DNA of 11,496 bases, from the NCBI GenBank assembly GCA_030040475.1, contig JASHTQ010000078.1:1-11496 (forward strand), given 5' to 3'. How positions within the stretch are numbered: the first letter of the stretch is position 1; the number at the start of each line of letters is the position of its first letter. The notes beneath the pieces were generated by a model. The model was not told the origin of the DNA. It worked only from the letters and a program-made list of their open reading frames with translations, and did no database searches. The DNA comes from Streptosporangiaceae bacterium. Lineage in GTDB: Bacteria > Actinomycetota > Actinomycetes > Streptosporangiales > Streptosporangiaceae. This document shows, one piece after another, positions 1 through 6,477 of the stretch. The translations under genes and the position numbers were made by a program.

Positions 1-177
1 CGCCCCTGGGCGATCACCGGTGGGGGAGGTCCGGATCCTCCCGGATAGTCCCGCACCCAGGCGCACCACCGCCCCCGCCCGTCTCATCACCCGCTCGCGG
101 CCCACCTCGCAGGTGCCGCGGGTTGTCTGGGAACAGGTTGCCTGGGTCTGCGGCGTGCTCTAAAGCATTTGTGGCCG
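1..177. other. Window-edge intergenic region with a short inverted repeat
   Basis: No convincing gene is visible here. A 6-bp inverted repeat (GGGAGG at 24-29, CCTCCC at 37-42, 7-nt loop) could form a hairpin, but no T-tract follows on either strand, so calling it a terminator would be a guess. A short direct repeat of the form GGTTG(T/C)CTGGG occurs around 122-147. The stretch lies downstream of the minus-strand gene ending at 178. Confidence 0.4.
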
Positions 178-516
178 CTAATCGCGGTCAGGCAGCAACG
201 CGACTTGCCACTCGTCTCGGTATATCGTCATTGACCTGGCCGGATTCTTGCGCCGGATGACACGGAAGGTGCGACCACTGGCTCGAGCCCCGGCCGCCAC
301 GCGCAGGCCATAGGTGCGCCACCCGCGCTCGGTGAACCAGAAGCGCACTCGCGGGTTGGTCAGGTAAGGCATCGGCAAGTCACCCCATGCCCCAACCGCG
401 ACCTGGGCGTTGAACGCGCCCATCAGCCGGCCTTGGCTCATGTGGCCGATCTCCACGACGCCCGATTCCTCTGACCAGACCCACTCGCTCGACTCACTGA
501 CCACACGGTAGATCAA
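178..516 (-). CDS. Hypothetical protein with TTG start
   Basis: I do not recognise this 112-residue protein. It is probably real because a strong ribosome binding site (GGAGGTGA, 521-528 on the minus strand) sits four bases before a TTG codon at 516 that opens the frame MIYRVVSES. The protein has no signal peptide or membrane segment. It is acidic at the N-terminus (SESSEWVWSEES), has an aromatic middle (residues about 44-70, including NPRVRFWFTERGWRTYG) and a basic stretch with RVIRRKNPARS near residues 85-95, a mix that suggests a small soluble beta-rich protein. The gene lies 42 bp downstream of a small membrane-protein gene on the same strand, so the two may be cotranscribed. No function is inferred. 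Confidence 0.6.
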   Translation of the reverse strand: MIYRVVSESSEWVWSEESGVVEIGHMSQGRLMGAFNAQVAVGAWGDLPMPYLTNPRVRFWFTERGWRTYGLRVAAGARASGRTFRVIRRKNPARSMTIYRDEWQVALLPDRD

Positions 517-520
517 CTAA

Positions 521-528
521 TCACCTCC
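521..528 (-). promoter_or_regulatory. Ribosome binding site deciding the TTG start at 516
   Basis: The minus strand reads GGAGGTGA here, a near-complete anti-SD match followed by TTAG and then TTG. There is no ATG or GTG at a workable distance, so the SD strongly favours the rare TTG start. Confidence 0.65.
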
Positions 529-558
529 GGCCGTCAGCCGGTCCGGTGCTGGCCATGC

Positions 559-813
559 CTACGTCCGCGCTAAATGATGCGTCGCGATGATCAGGCAAAT
601 GATCACGATGACCGCAGCGGCAGAAAGTACCAGGATCACCGCGAGGACGTGCTCGAGGATCCAGTCCCGACGTGCTACCCGCTGCCGGTCCTTCAGCGTC
701 ATCCCAGGCCGGGGTTGATGATAGCCGGGGGGAGGATCATGCAGGTAGAGTCCTCGGCGGCCCCGGCCCAGGCGGTCCCCCGGGTCCCTGCGCGGGCCAC
801 CAACCCAGACCAT
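559..813 (-). CDS. Small single-pass membrane protein, function unknown
   Basis: The 84-residue frame ends in a clear hydrophobic segment (about residues 54-80, HVLAVILVLSAAAVIVIICL and following) preceded by a charged stretch (MTLKDRQRVARRDW). This predicts a C-terminal membrane anchor with a proline- and arginine-rich cytoplasmic N-terminus (DPPPGYHQPRPG). I chose the ATG at 813 because GGGAGG lies four bases upstream. The ATG at 702 would leave a 47-residue protein consisting of the charged stretch and anchor. The frame stays open upstream to 1215, but that part is low-complexity and lacks a ribosome site. No family is recognised. It precedes the gene at 178-516 on the same strand and may form a two-gene unit with it. 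Confidence 0.4.
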   Translation of the reverse strand: MVWVGGPRRDPGDRLGRGRRGLYLHDPPPGYHQPRPGMTLKDRQRVARRDWILEHVLAVILVLSAAAVIVIICLIIATHHLART

Positions 814-1300
814 CACGCCTCCCTGCCGCTCCCCTACGAGGAGTGTAGCGCCGTGCATGTTGCTCGAAAAGATCGCTGGCGGGTGGCCTGGGCCGCCCTG
901 AGCCGCCCTGGCGTTCCAGCTCCATGAGCCGTTCGGTCGTGGCGTGCGGCTCGGCGGCACGCAGCCGGGCCAGGCCGGCCCCGGTCGGCGGGCACCAGGC
1001 CCGGAATCTGACCGGCGTGCTCGAGGCAACAGTGCGCGACCCTCAGGTCCAAGACCCCAGCGCCAGGCTAATTGCCGGGTTCGCATTCCAAGGTGCGCCG
1101 ACGTCACGGGCAGCCCGCCCCCCACTGTCCCCCGCCCTGCACGGCGGCGCAAACCCCGGCCCGGACCCGGCATCGGCCCCAGCCCGCCGCGACCCGCACC
1201 CGCCCGGATTTTCACGCGGCGCGACCATCCCTCAGATGAGATGGCTCATTGATCGGATAGGGCATGTCAACTGGAATCCCTCAGACCGCGCACCGTTGTG
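814..1300. other. Gene-poor, C-rich intergenic stretch
   Basis: Several overlapping open frames occur on both strands, but all translate to proline-, arginine- and glycine-rich low-complexity sequence without ribosome sites or recognisable motifs, as expected of chance frames in very high G+C DNA. The last 60 bases should hold the promoter of the toxin-antitoxin operon that starts at 1314. Confidence 0.5.
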
Positions 1301-1315
1301 ATACCATAACGGTAT
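1301..1315. promoter_or_regulatory. Candidate autoregulatory operator overlapping the antitoxin start codon
   Basis: Arms ATACC (1301-1305) and GGTAT (1311-1315) form a perfect 5-bp inverted repeat with a 5-nt spacer. The right arm includes the first two bases of the antitoxin ATG (1314). Ribbon-helix-helix antitoxins commonly repress their own operon through such short palindromes. No Shine-Dalgarno is visible and the A/T-richer TGTGATACCATAAC could serve as a -10 region, so the message may be leaderless. That part is inference. Confidence 0.45.
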
Positions 1316-1568
1316 GGCTATGACACTTCGCTTGCCACCCGAGATCGAGGATCAGCTCAAGCAGGTCGCCGAGACCGAGCACCGTAGCGTGCAGCAGACG
1401 GTCTTGGTCGCCATCGAGGAGTACCTGTCGATGCGGGAGACCGCAGAGATCCTCGCCGATCCAGCCGCGCTCAGGGGCCTGGCCGAAGCCCGCGAGTCGG
1501 AGCTGGCCGGCGACGTAATCTACGGGACTGAAGCCGCACGCGCCCTGCTGGCTGAGCGCAAGCGTTGA
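1314..1568 (+). CDS. Ribbon-helix-helix (RelB/CopG-like) antitoxin
   Basis: This 84-residue protein is the likely antitoxin of a RelBE/ParDE-type pair. It would bind and neutralise the toxin encoded next and repress the shared promoter. Residues 1-38 fit a ribbon-helix-helix fold: a beta strand (MAMTLRLPPEIEDQLK) followed by two helices with the typical hydrophobic spacing (HRSVQQTVLVAIEEYLS). The C-terminal half (residues 45-84) is charged and likely disordered until it wraps the toxin, ending in VIYGTEAARALLAERKR. The stop TGA overlaps the toxin's TTG as TTGA, so translation is coupled. A short palindrome lies over its start codon. Family assignment rests on fold-like pattern and context, not on a specific named system. 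Confidence 0.75.
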   Translation: MAMTLRLPPEIEDQLKQVAETEHRSVQQTVLVAIEEYLSMRETAEILADPAALRGLAEARESELAGDVIYGTEAARALLAERKR

Positions 1569-1846
1569 GCGAGGAGCCGTACGAGCTCGGTCTAGCCCGC
1601 CCGGCCCGGCGCGCAATCTCCGAGTTGCTCCCGGAGGACGTGGCCGCAGCCGCTGTCGAGTTCATCACCGGGCCGCTCCTGGAAGCGCCCTACCGGATCG
1701 GCAGGCCGTTGCGAGGCGAGCTAGCTGGCGTCCACGCGGCACGTTTCGGCACCCAGTGGCGCGTCCTGTACCGGATCGACCCCTCGAAACGCGTAGTCGT
1801 AGTCCAGGACATACAGCATCGCGGCACTGCCTACCGCCGCCGGTAG
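1565..1846 (+). CDS. RelE/ParE superfamily toxin
   Basis: A 93-residue protein of RelE/ParE fold, likely a ribosome-dependent mRNA endonuclease if RelE-like. The C-terminal pattern is characteristic: W65-R66-V-L-Y-R70-I, then a strand VVVVQDI and H85-R86-G-T-A-Y90-R. Arg50 in PLRGELAG, Arg66, Arg86 and Tyr90 align in position with basic and aromatic residues that RelE enzymes use for mRNA cleavage (alignment by eye). The start is TTG at 1565, overlapping the antitoxin stop by three bases. This explains the absence of a separate ribosome site and keeps toxin output tied to antitoxin translation. Length is normal for the family and I see no disrupting lesion, so the module may be functional. 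Confidence 0.8.
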   Translation: MSEEPYELGLARPARRAISELLPEDVAAAAVEFITGPLLEAPYRIGRPLRGELAGVHAARFGTQWRVLYRIDPSKRVVVVQDIQHRGTAYRRR

Positions 1847-1911
1847 CAGCCGGGGATCGAATGAAGATCTAGTCCATGCCTGATTCGGAACCGGTAGAGC
1901 ATTGTTCTAAC

Positions 1912-1932
1912 CACGCTGACTGAGTCAGCGTG
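1912..1932. terminator. Perfect 9-bp hairpin downstream of the toxin gene (possible terminator)
   Basis: Arms CACGCTGAC (1912-1920) and GTCAGCGTG (1924-1932) are perfectly complementary around a 3-nt TGA loop. It lies 65 bp after the toxin stop. There is no T-tract, so it could be an actinobacterial-type I-shaped terminator or a protein-binding palindrome. Part of it (GCTGACTGAGTC, 1915-1926) recurs 30 bp on as GCTGACTGCGTC (1945-1956). Confidence 0.4.
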
Positions 1933-2154
1933 CGCTGCGCGGATGCTGACTGCGTCCCTCGCTGCGCTCTTGAATCTCGCACTAGCCGTAATATGCCGTC
2001 ACCCGACAATGTCGACTAACCGCCACTGTTTTCTGCTGATGTACATGGCTGCACATTTTCTCGGAAAAAGCTGTGGAGGTGACCCTCATAAATCCTAAAA
2101 ATGGTCCTGCAGTGGCTACCGGCGACTTCTCACTCTCCATCCGCAAGCGTACGC

Positions 2155-2290
2155 TGCCGAACTGTCGAGACGAGATAGTCACAGCGCTTGACGCACTGAT
2201 CGACGAGCACGGTTACCGCCCATTTGTTGTACGCAAGGTCTACGAGCGGATGACGGTTCTTGGCACTTCCTACGCCGAGCCGAGTCGTTC
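2155..2290 (+). pseudogene. Possible remnant of a DUF7669-like winged-helix domain
   Basis: In the frame that starts with GTG at 2073, the peptide around NCRDEIVTALDALIDEHGY followed by RPFVVRKVYERM and VLGTSYAE resembles, from memory of the family, the N-terminal half of DUF7669-type helix-turn-helix domains, which usually run on into a STIRTHV-like recognition helix. Here the pattern stops abruptly after GTSYAE (about 2280) and continues as unrelated alanine- and valine-rich sequence. No other frame restores the domain over a useful length. I therefore read it as the truncated 5' end of a gene. The frame happens to stay open into padR, but that continuity looks fortuitous. The surrounding DNA at 1985-2110 is visibly richer in A/T than its neighbours. 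Confidence 0.3.
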
Positions 2291-2438
2291 AGCCGCAGTA
2301 GACGGTGCCCTTGAGGTAGTGGTCGTGGCGTGGGCACTGGTCCCCGACGCAGTTGTGCGCCGCGAGCAGTGTCCGGACCTGGACCCGTCGCAGTTCCGTG
2401 GTTGCTCACACCGCGCTGGACCCGCCCACTACTCGGTG

Positions 2439-2462
2439 ATACCGTATAGTGCTACTCGGTAT
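2439..2462. promoter_or_regulatory. Interrupted palindrome upstream of padR, likely PadR operator
   Basis: Arms ATACCG (2439-2444) and CGGTAT (2457-2462) match perfectly, and inner arms TAG (2447-2449) and CTA (2452-2454) extend the dyad around a TG centre. The 24-bp element contains TATAGT (2445-2450), a good -10 hexamer, and lies 33 bp before the padR ATG. Autorepression by PadR-type dimers at such sites is common. Confidence 0.5.
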
Positions 2463-2495
2463 TACGCAGTACCACGACAACCGGCGAGGACCACG

Positions 2496-2822
2496 ATGGA
2501 CGACCTGACGGAGATGTTGAAGGGCACGCTCGAAGGTTGCGTGCTTGAGATCATCGGCGACGAGGAGACCTACGGGTACGCCATCACGCGTCGGCTAAAC
2601 GAACTCGGCTTCGCCGACGTCATCGAGGGGACGGTCTACACCATCTTGCTCCGGCTGGAGAAGAACGGGCTCGTCCAGGTGACGAAACGACCATCCGAGG
2701 TGGGTCCACCGCGAAAGTTCTACGCGCTCAACGACGCAGGACGTAGAGAACTCGGGAGGTTCTGGGCCAAGTGGGAGTACCTGTCATCACGAATCGACAA
2801 GCTCAAGGAGGACGGGAGATGA
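2496..2822 (+). CDS. PadR family transcriptional regulator
   Basis: A 108-residue winged-helix repressor of the PadR family. Residues 1-80 carry the family pattern: MLKGTLEGCVLEIIGDEETYGYAITRRL in helices 1-2, then the recognition helix and wing (GTVYTILLRLEKNGLV, residues about 46-61; PRKFYALNDAGRREL). A C-terminal helix (WAKWEYLSSRIDKLKE) would be the dimerisation helix. The ATG at 2496 is chosen because GGCGAGGA lies five bases upstream and the family domain begins immediately. The longer open frame back to 2073 is not needed. The stop overlaps the next ATG as ATGA, so it is the first gene of an operon with two DUF1048 genes. PadR proteins often respond to toxic small molecules and repress a transporter or stress operon; the ligand is unknown. 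Confidence 0.9.
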   Translation: MDDLTEMLKGTLEGCVLEIIGDEETYGYAITRRLNELGFADVIEGTVYTILLRLEKNGLVQVTKRPSEVGPPRKFYALNDAGRRELGRFWAKWEYLSSRIDKLKEDGR

Positions 2823-3175
2823 ACATCTGGGAGACGATGACGGGGAGCGATCTCACCAGGGAATTTAAGGCGTTTGCAGCTCGGGCTGAAGCGTTGCCGG
2901 CCGACTACCGGGCGGCGTGGGGACAGATCAAGGCTCACCTCTTTTGCTACGGGGACTTCACGGGTCGCAACCTGATGCCGATCCTCGACAGCGCCCTAGT
3001 GCTGCTTGAGGAGGCAGCCGCGGATAGGCGGAGCATTCACGAGGTGCTGGGCGACGACATCAAGGGCTTCTGCGCGGCGTTGGCCGACGGGGAAGGGGCT
3101 CGAAGCCGTCGCGACCGATGGCGCGAGCAGCTGAACAAGAACGTCGCCAGGAAACTGGGCCGGCTAGGAGGCTGA
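2819..3175 (+). CDS. DUF1048 family protein, first copy
   Basis: This 118-residue protein has the DUF1048 pattern: LPADYRAAWGQIKAHLF (residues about 27-43), a middle helix pair (LMPILDSALVLLEEAAADRR), the motif VLGDDIKGFCAAL (about residues 76-88), and a basic tail DRWREQLNKNVARKLG. It is predicted to be an all-helical soluble protein. The family's biochemical role is not established, but it is frequently cotranscribed with PadR-type regulators, as here. The ATG overlaps the padR stop by four bases (ATGA), so translation is coupled and expression should follow PadR. It is paralogous to the next gene. Confidence 0.85.
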   Translation: MNIWETMTGSDLTREFKAFAARAEALPADYRAAWGQIKAHLFCYGDFTGRNLMPILDSALVLLEEAAADRRSIHEVLGDDIKGFCAALADGEGARSRRDRWREQLNKNVARKLGRLGG

Positions 3176-3176
3176 C

Positions 3177-3500
3177 GTGGGCATCCACGACATCATCGAA
3201 GGCAAGAGCAAGTTGCGGGCGCACATGACCAGGGTCAAGGCGCTCCCGCTGGACTACCAGATCGTCTACAAGGAGATTCAGAAGTATCTCTTCAGGGTTG
3301 GACCGTGCGAGGTGGCTGACGGGCGGCTGCTTTCAGGGATTGTCGATTTCTTCGAGGAGGGCGTCGCGACTGGTAAGGGAGTCCTGGAACTCATCGGCAA
3401 CGATGTCGCTGCCTTCTGCGACGGCCTGGTCAACGGCTCGCGCACCAACGCGGACATCTATCAGGAGCAGAAGTGGAAAGCACACCGCGAGGGCCGTTAG
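3177..3500 (+). CDS. DUF1048 family protein, second copy
   Basis: A 107-residue paralogue of the preceding protein. Shared landmarks are LPLDYQIVYKEIQKYLF near residues 24-40, the central LLSGIVDFFEEGVATGKG and the motif LELIGNDVAAFCDGLVNG (about residues 71-88). It lacks the DRWREQLNKNVARKLG tail of the first copy and instead ends IYQEQKWKAHREGR, so the two have diverged mainly at the C-terminus and could form a heterodimer (inference). The GTG start at 3177 is supported by AGGAGG at 3166-3171, five bases upstream, and the gap to the previous stop is one base. It is the last gene of the operon and converges on the MMPL transporter gene. Confidence 0.85.
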   Translation: MGIHDIIEGKSKLRAHMTRVKALPLDYQIVYKEIQKYLFRVGPCEVADGRLLSGIVDFFEEGVATGKGVLELIGNDVAAFCDGLVNGSRTNADIYQEQKWKAHREGR

Positions 3501-3510
3501 CCATCGCTTG

Positions 3511-3536
3511 CGCTCACTGTTCGCGGGAAGTGAGCG
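3511..3536. terminator. Hairpin between convergent operons, overlapping the MMPL stop codon
   Basis: Arms CGCTCACT (3511-3518) and AGTGAGCG (3529-3536) are perfect 8-bp complements. The loop can pair further with one bulged G. The hairpin starts 10 bp after the DUF1048 stop and contains the MMPL stop (3514-3516), so it is placed to end transcription from both sides. No T-tract is present. Confidence 0.45.
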
Positions 3537-5688
3537 TGGTCTCACCTACCATAGGCGACGTTTCGAGGTTTTCAGCAGGCTCGGCGTGGAGCTTGGGCAG
3601 CCAGCGCAGCCAGCTCGGTAGTTGCCAGTTGCGGTCACCGAGGAGGTACATGACGGCGGGGACGAGGGCGAAGCGGATGAAAAAGGCATCGAGGGCGACG
3701 GCGACGGCGAACCCGACGCCGAACTGCTGGAGGAGAAGTTGGCCGCCTACGGTGAAGGAGCCGAAGATGGCGATCATGATGATCGCCGCGCTGGTAATGA
3801 TGCTGCTGGCTTGGGTGATGCCGTCGTGCACGGCGCGGGTGTTGTCGTGGTGGTCGTCCCATTCCTCTTTGATGCGGCTGAGGAGGAAGACTTGGTAGTC
3901 GGTGGACAGTCCGAACACGATGGCGAAGGTCATCGTGGGCACCGCGAAGTTGACCGGCCCGGCCGATAGTCCGGTCCAGCCGTGTTGGAAGACGCCGACG
4001 ACGATGCCGAGCGCGGCGCCGATGCACAGCAAGTTCAACACGACGGCGGTGATCGGGATGGCGAGTGACCGGAAGACAAGGAGCAGCAGTAGGAAGCCGA
4101 TGGCGAGGACCACGGTGAGAAACGGCAATAGCCGACTGGCGAGCAGGTCGGCAAGGTCGATGTAGGTGGCGGTCGGGCCACCGACGTACACGGTGACGCC
4201 GGTGCCGGTGACCGCCGCGGGGATGGTCGTGTCGCGGAGGCGGTGGACGAGCTGGCTGGTGGGCGTGGCCTGCGGGGAAGTGGTCGGATAAACCTGCACC
4301 ACAGCAGCGGTCCGGGCTGGGTTGACCTGGACCGGCGTGACCGAGGCGACACCGGGCTCGGCGCGTGCGATGGCTACCAAGTGCTTGACGACCGCGATGT
4401 CGGCGGGGTTGGGGAGCTCGGCAGCGAGCAGGAGCGGCCCGGTGAAGCCGGGACCGAATCCCTGGGTGAGCAGTTCGTAGGCTTGGTGGGTGGTGCTGGA
4501 AGGCGGGTCGGCGCTGGCGTCGGGCTCGCCGAGGTGCAGCGACAGCAGTGGCAGGGCAAGCACGAGGAGCACGGCGACAACCGCGACGGTGAGCACCCGG
4601 CGGCGTCGCTGGACCAGGGTGGCCCAGGCGCTGAGGCGACCGGAACCGGCGACCGCCAAGCTGGCCGGGTGCCTGCCGGGGACTCGCAGGCGATTGACCC
4701 GTCCACCGAGCAGGGACAGCACGGCGGGGAGCAGGGTGAGCGCTGCGAGCATGGTGAAGGCGACCTCGATGGCGGCGCTGACCGCGATCCCGTTGGTGAT
4801 GCTGACCCCGAGCAGCAGCATCCCGAGCAGGGCGAGGACGACGATGGTGCCGGCGAACAGCACCGCTCGTCCCGAAGTGTTGACCGCCCCGCTAGCGGCC
4901 TGTTGCGGGGTGTGGCCCTGGGCGAGCAGGGTGCGGAAGCGGGAGACGATGAACAGCGAGTAGTCCACGCCGACGCCGAGGGCGATCATCAAGGCGACGG
5001 CCAGCGTGGCGGCGTTGAGGTTCATGACGTGGCTGATAAAGGCGTTGACGCTGATCCCGGCGCCGATGGCGACCAGCACGGTCAGGATCGGCATCAGCAT
5101 GGCGATCACCGACCCGAACAGCACTAGTAGCACTAGGACCGCGACGCCGAGGCCGACGAAGGTGGCCTGGCCCGGCCCGGAGGACTCGGTGTTCTCGATC
5201 GCCTCGCCGAGGAGGGCGACCTGGATGGTCGGGCTGCGGGCGGCCTGGGCGGTGCGGATCACGGTTTGCACGGCGCTGTTGGGGAGGTCGTTGGCGGGGG
5301 CGTCGAAGGTCACGGTCGCGAACGCCGTCCGACCGTCGTGGGAGATCGCCTGGCCCTGGGAGTCATATGGGCTGGCGACACTGGCCACATGCGGCAGTCG
5401 TGCCACATGGTTGAACATCGCGTCGAGGTAGTCCCGGATCGCCGGATCGGTCACCGTCCCGGTCGAGACGTGGACCACGATCTGGTCCTGGTCTCCGGCC
5501 GCCCGGGCGAAGTGGCGGTTCAGCAGTGTCTGGGCTTGTTGGGAGCCGTAGCCGGAGGGCAGCGTGACGTTGTCGTTGTAGCTGGCGCCGGTGGCCTGCG
5601 ACAGTCCCACCAGCACCAGCACGGCGGCCAGCCAGCCGCCGATCACCCACCGCCGATGCCGCACCGACCACTGCGCGAACGATCTCAC
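3514..5688 (-). CDS. MMPL family RND-type membrane transporter
   Basis: A 724-residue inner-membrane exporter of the MMPL/RND superfamily, powered by the proton gradient. The layout is typical: an N-terminal membrane helix (residues 13-31), a periplasmic domain (about 40-170), five helices (about 177-330), a charged cytoplasmic linker with a second N-terminal-type helix (about 363-385), a second periplasmic domain (about 390-510) and a final helix bundle (about 515-690). The proton-relay Asp-Tyr pairs characteristic of MmpL proteins are present in both halves: D242-Y243 in GVGVDYSLF and D597-Y598 in GLSTDYQVF. The GTG start at 5688 has GGAG five bases upstream. Substrates in the family include lipids and drugs; none can be named here. 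The divergent TetR gene and the intergenic palindrome imply substrate-inducible repression. Confidence 0.93.
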   Translation of the reverse strand: MRSFAQWSVRHRRWVIGGWLAAVLVLVGLSQATGASYNDNVTLPSGYGSQQAQTLLNRHFARAAGDQDQIVVHVSTGTVTDPAIRDYLDAMFNHVARLPHVASVASPYDSQGQAISHDGRTAFATVTFDAPANDLPNSAVQTVIRTAQAARSPTIQVALLGEAIENTESSGPGQATFVGLGVAVLVLLVLFGSVIAMLMPILTVLVAIGAGISVNAFISHVMNLNAATLAVALMIALGVGVDYSLFIVSRFRTLLAQGHTPQQAASGAVNTSGRAVLFAGTIVVLALLGMLLLGVSITNGIAVSAAIEVAFTMLAALTLLPAVLSLLGGRVNRLRVPGRHPASLAVAGSGRLSAWATLVQRRRRVLTVAVVAVLLVLALPLLSLHLGEPDASADPPSSTTHQAYELLTQGFGPGFTGPLLLAAELPNPADIAVVKHLVAIARAEPGVASVTPVQVNPARTAAVVQVYPTTSPQATPTSQLVHRLRDTTIPAAVTGTGVTVYVGGPTATYIDLADLLASRLLPFLTVVLAIGFLLLLLVFRSLAIPITAVVLNLLCIGAALGIVVGVFQHGWTGLSAGPVNFAVPTMTFAIVFGLSTDYQVFLLSRIKEEWDDHHDNTRAVHDGITQASSIITSAAIIMIAIFGSFTVGGQLLLQQFGVGFAVAVALDAFFIRFALVPAVMYLLGDRNWQLPSWLRWLPKLHAEPAENLETSPMVGETTLTSREQ

Positions 5689-5703
5689 CGGAGCTCCAAG
5701 CTA

Positions 5704-5733
5704 TTGAGTACGAACCGTATCGTACTCTATATT
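5704..5733 (+). promoter_or_regulatory. Candidate promoter of the TetR gene
   Basis: TTGAGT (5704-5709) and TATATT (5728-5733) are separated by 18 bp, a good match to a housekeeping sigma-factor promoter. The spacer is occupied by the palindrome at 5706-5727, so a bound repressor would block polymerase. Transcription would start around 5740, giving a leader of about 105 nt before the TetR ATG. Confidence 0.45.
5706..5727. promoter_or_regulatory. Perfect palindrome between tetR and mmpL, TetR operator
   Basis: Arms GAGTACGA (5706-5713) and TCGTACTC (5720-5727) are perfect 8-bp complements around a 6-bp ACCGTA centre. It lies 17 bp upstream of the MMPL GTG and inside the TetR promoter, the classical position for a TetR dimer to control both divergent genes. 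Confidence 0.75.
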
Positions 5734-5846
5734 GGGTTCGTGGGCGGTGCGGCGCATCACCTACCGGGCCACTGGCTGGTCGCGCCACAGGCCGAGCCTG
5801 CGCCAGCCTCAAGGGGAATCACACCTGGCCCGAGAGAGGACTGGGG

Positions 5847-6470
5847 ATGACCGCCACTCCCGACCCGTCAGCCCCGAGCGAAGGTGACCACCGGCGACGC
5901 CCTCGACGACGCGGCGAGGAACTGTACGCTGCGATCTTCGAGGCGACCCTGGCCGAGCTGGCCGAGGTCGGCTACTCCCGCCTCACGATGGAGCGGGTCG
6001 CCGCCCGCGCCCACGCCAGCAAGATGTCGCTCTACAAGCGTTGGCCCAGCCGACGCGAACTCGTCATCGCCGCCCTACGTCACCGAGACCGCACACCCGA
6101 ACCGCCCCCCGACACCGGCAACCTCCGCGACGACATGCTGGCCTTCCTCCGCCGGATGGCCAAGCAGCTCGAAGGGATGCTCGGGGAGGCCGCGCGCGGA
6201 CTGATGACCGAGACCCTGAAGGATCCCGACGCCACCACCGCCGCACGGGCCGAAGCCTTCGCCGTCCGCGACTCGGCGGTTCGTGACATCCTCGACCGCG
6301 CCGCCGCCCGTGGAGAGATACGCGCCGAAGCGATCGCCCCCCAACTCGTCAGCCTGGCGCCCGAGCTCGTTGACCACCACTTCCTCCTCCACGGCGCCCC
6401 CATCCCCGATGACATCGTCGTGGGCATTGTGGATAACATCCTGCTCCCGCTGCTCACCACAGCCACCTGA
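5847..6470 (+). CDS. TetR/AcrR family transcriptional regulator
   Basis: A 207-residue one-component repressor. After a basic, disordered N-terminus (residues 1-22), residues about 23-72 form the TetR DNA-binding domain: LYAAIFEATLAELAEVGYSR, then the helix-turn-helix LTMERVAARAHASKMSLYKR with the signature LYKRWPSRREL. The rest (about 80-207) is the helical ligand-binding and dimerisation domain, ending in VVGIVDNILLPLLTT. ATG at 5847 is preceded by AGAGGA six bases upstream. The gene is divergent from the MMPL transporter with a 158-bp gap holding a perfect palindrome, so the likely job is ligand-relieved repression of that exporter and of itself. Its 3' end directly abuts the truncated integrase, eight bases apart, marking a rearrangement boundary. 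Confidence 0.92.
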   Translation: MTATPDPSAPSEGDHRRRPRRRGEELYAAIFEATLAELAEVGYSRLTMERVAARAHASKMSLYKRWPSRRELVIAALRHRDRTPEPPPDTGNLRDDMLAFLRRMAKQLEGMLGEAARGLMTETLKDPDATTAARAEAFAVRDSAVRDILDRAAARGEIRAEAIAPQLVSLAPELVDHHFLLHGAPIPDDIVVGIVDNILLPLLTTAT

Positions 6471-6477
6471 CGAACAC

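Noticed and set aside
814..1215. Long N-terminal extension of the small membrane protein
   Set aside because: Low-complexity Gly/Arg/Pro sequence with no ribosome site; better explained by the bias of high-G+C DNA.
924..1301. Plus-strand 125- and 102-residue frames
   Set aside because: Overlapping frames in the same C-rich stretch, rich in Pro, Arg and Ala, with no start signal or domain.
1880..1935. A decayed tRNA around GGTAGAGCATTG
   Set aside because: The GGTAGAGC string resembles a D-arm, but no acceptor, anticodon or T-arm can be paired around it.
2073..2495. N-terminal extension making a 249-residue PadR protein
   Set aside because: The PadR domain begins exactly at ATG 2496, which has its own ribosome site and an operator just upstream. 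The extension is non-PadR sequence and would read through the promoter.
4243..5127. 294-residue plus-strand frame opposite the MMPL gene
   Set aside because: Glu/Gly/Asp-rich antisense shadow of a clear membrane transporter.
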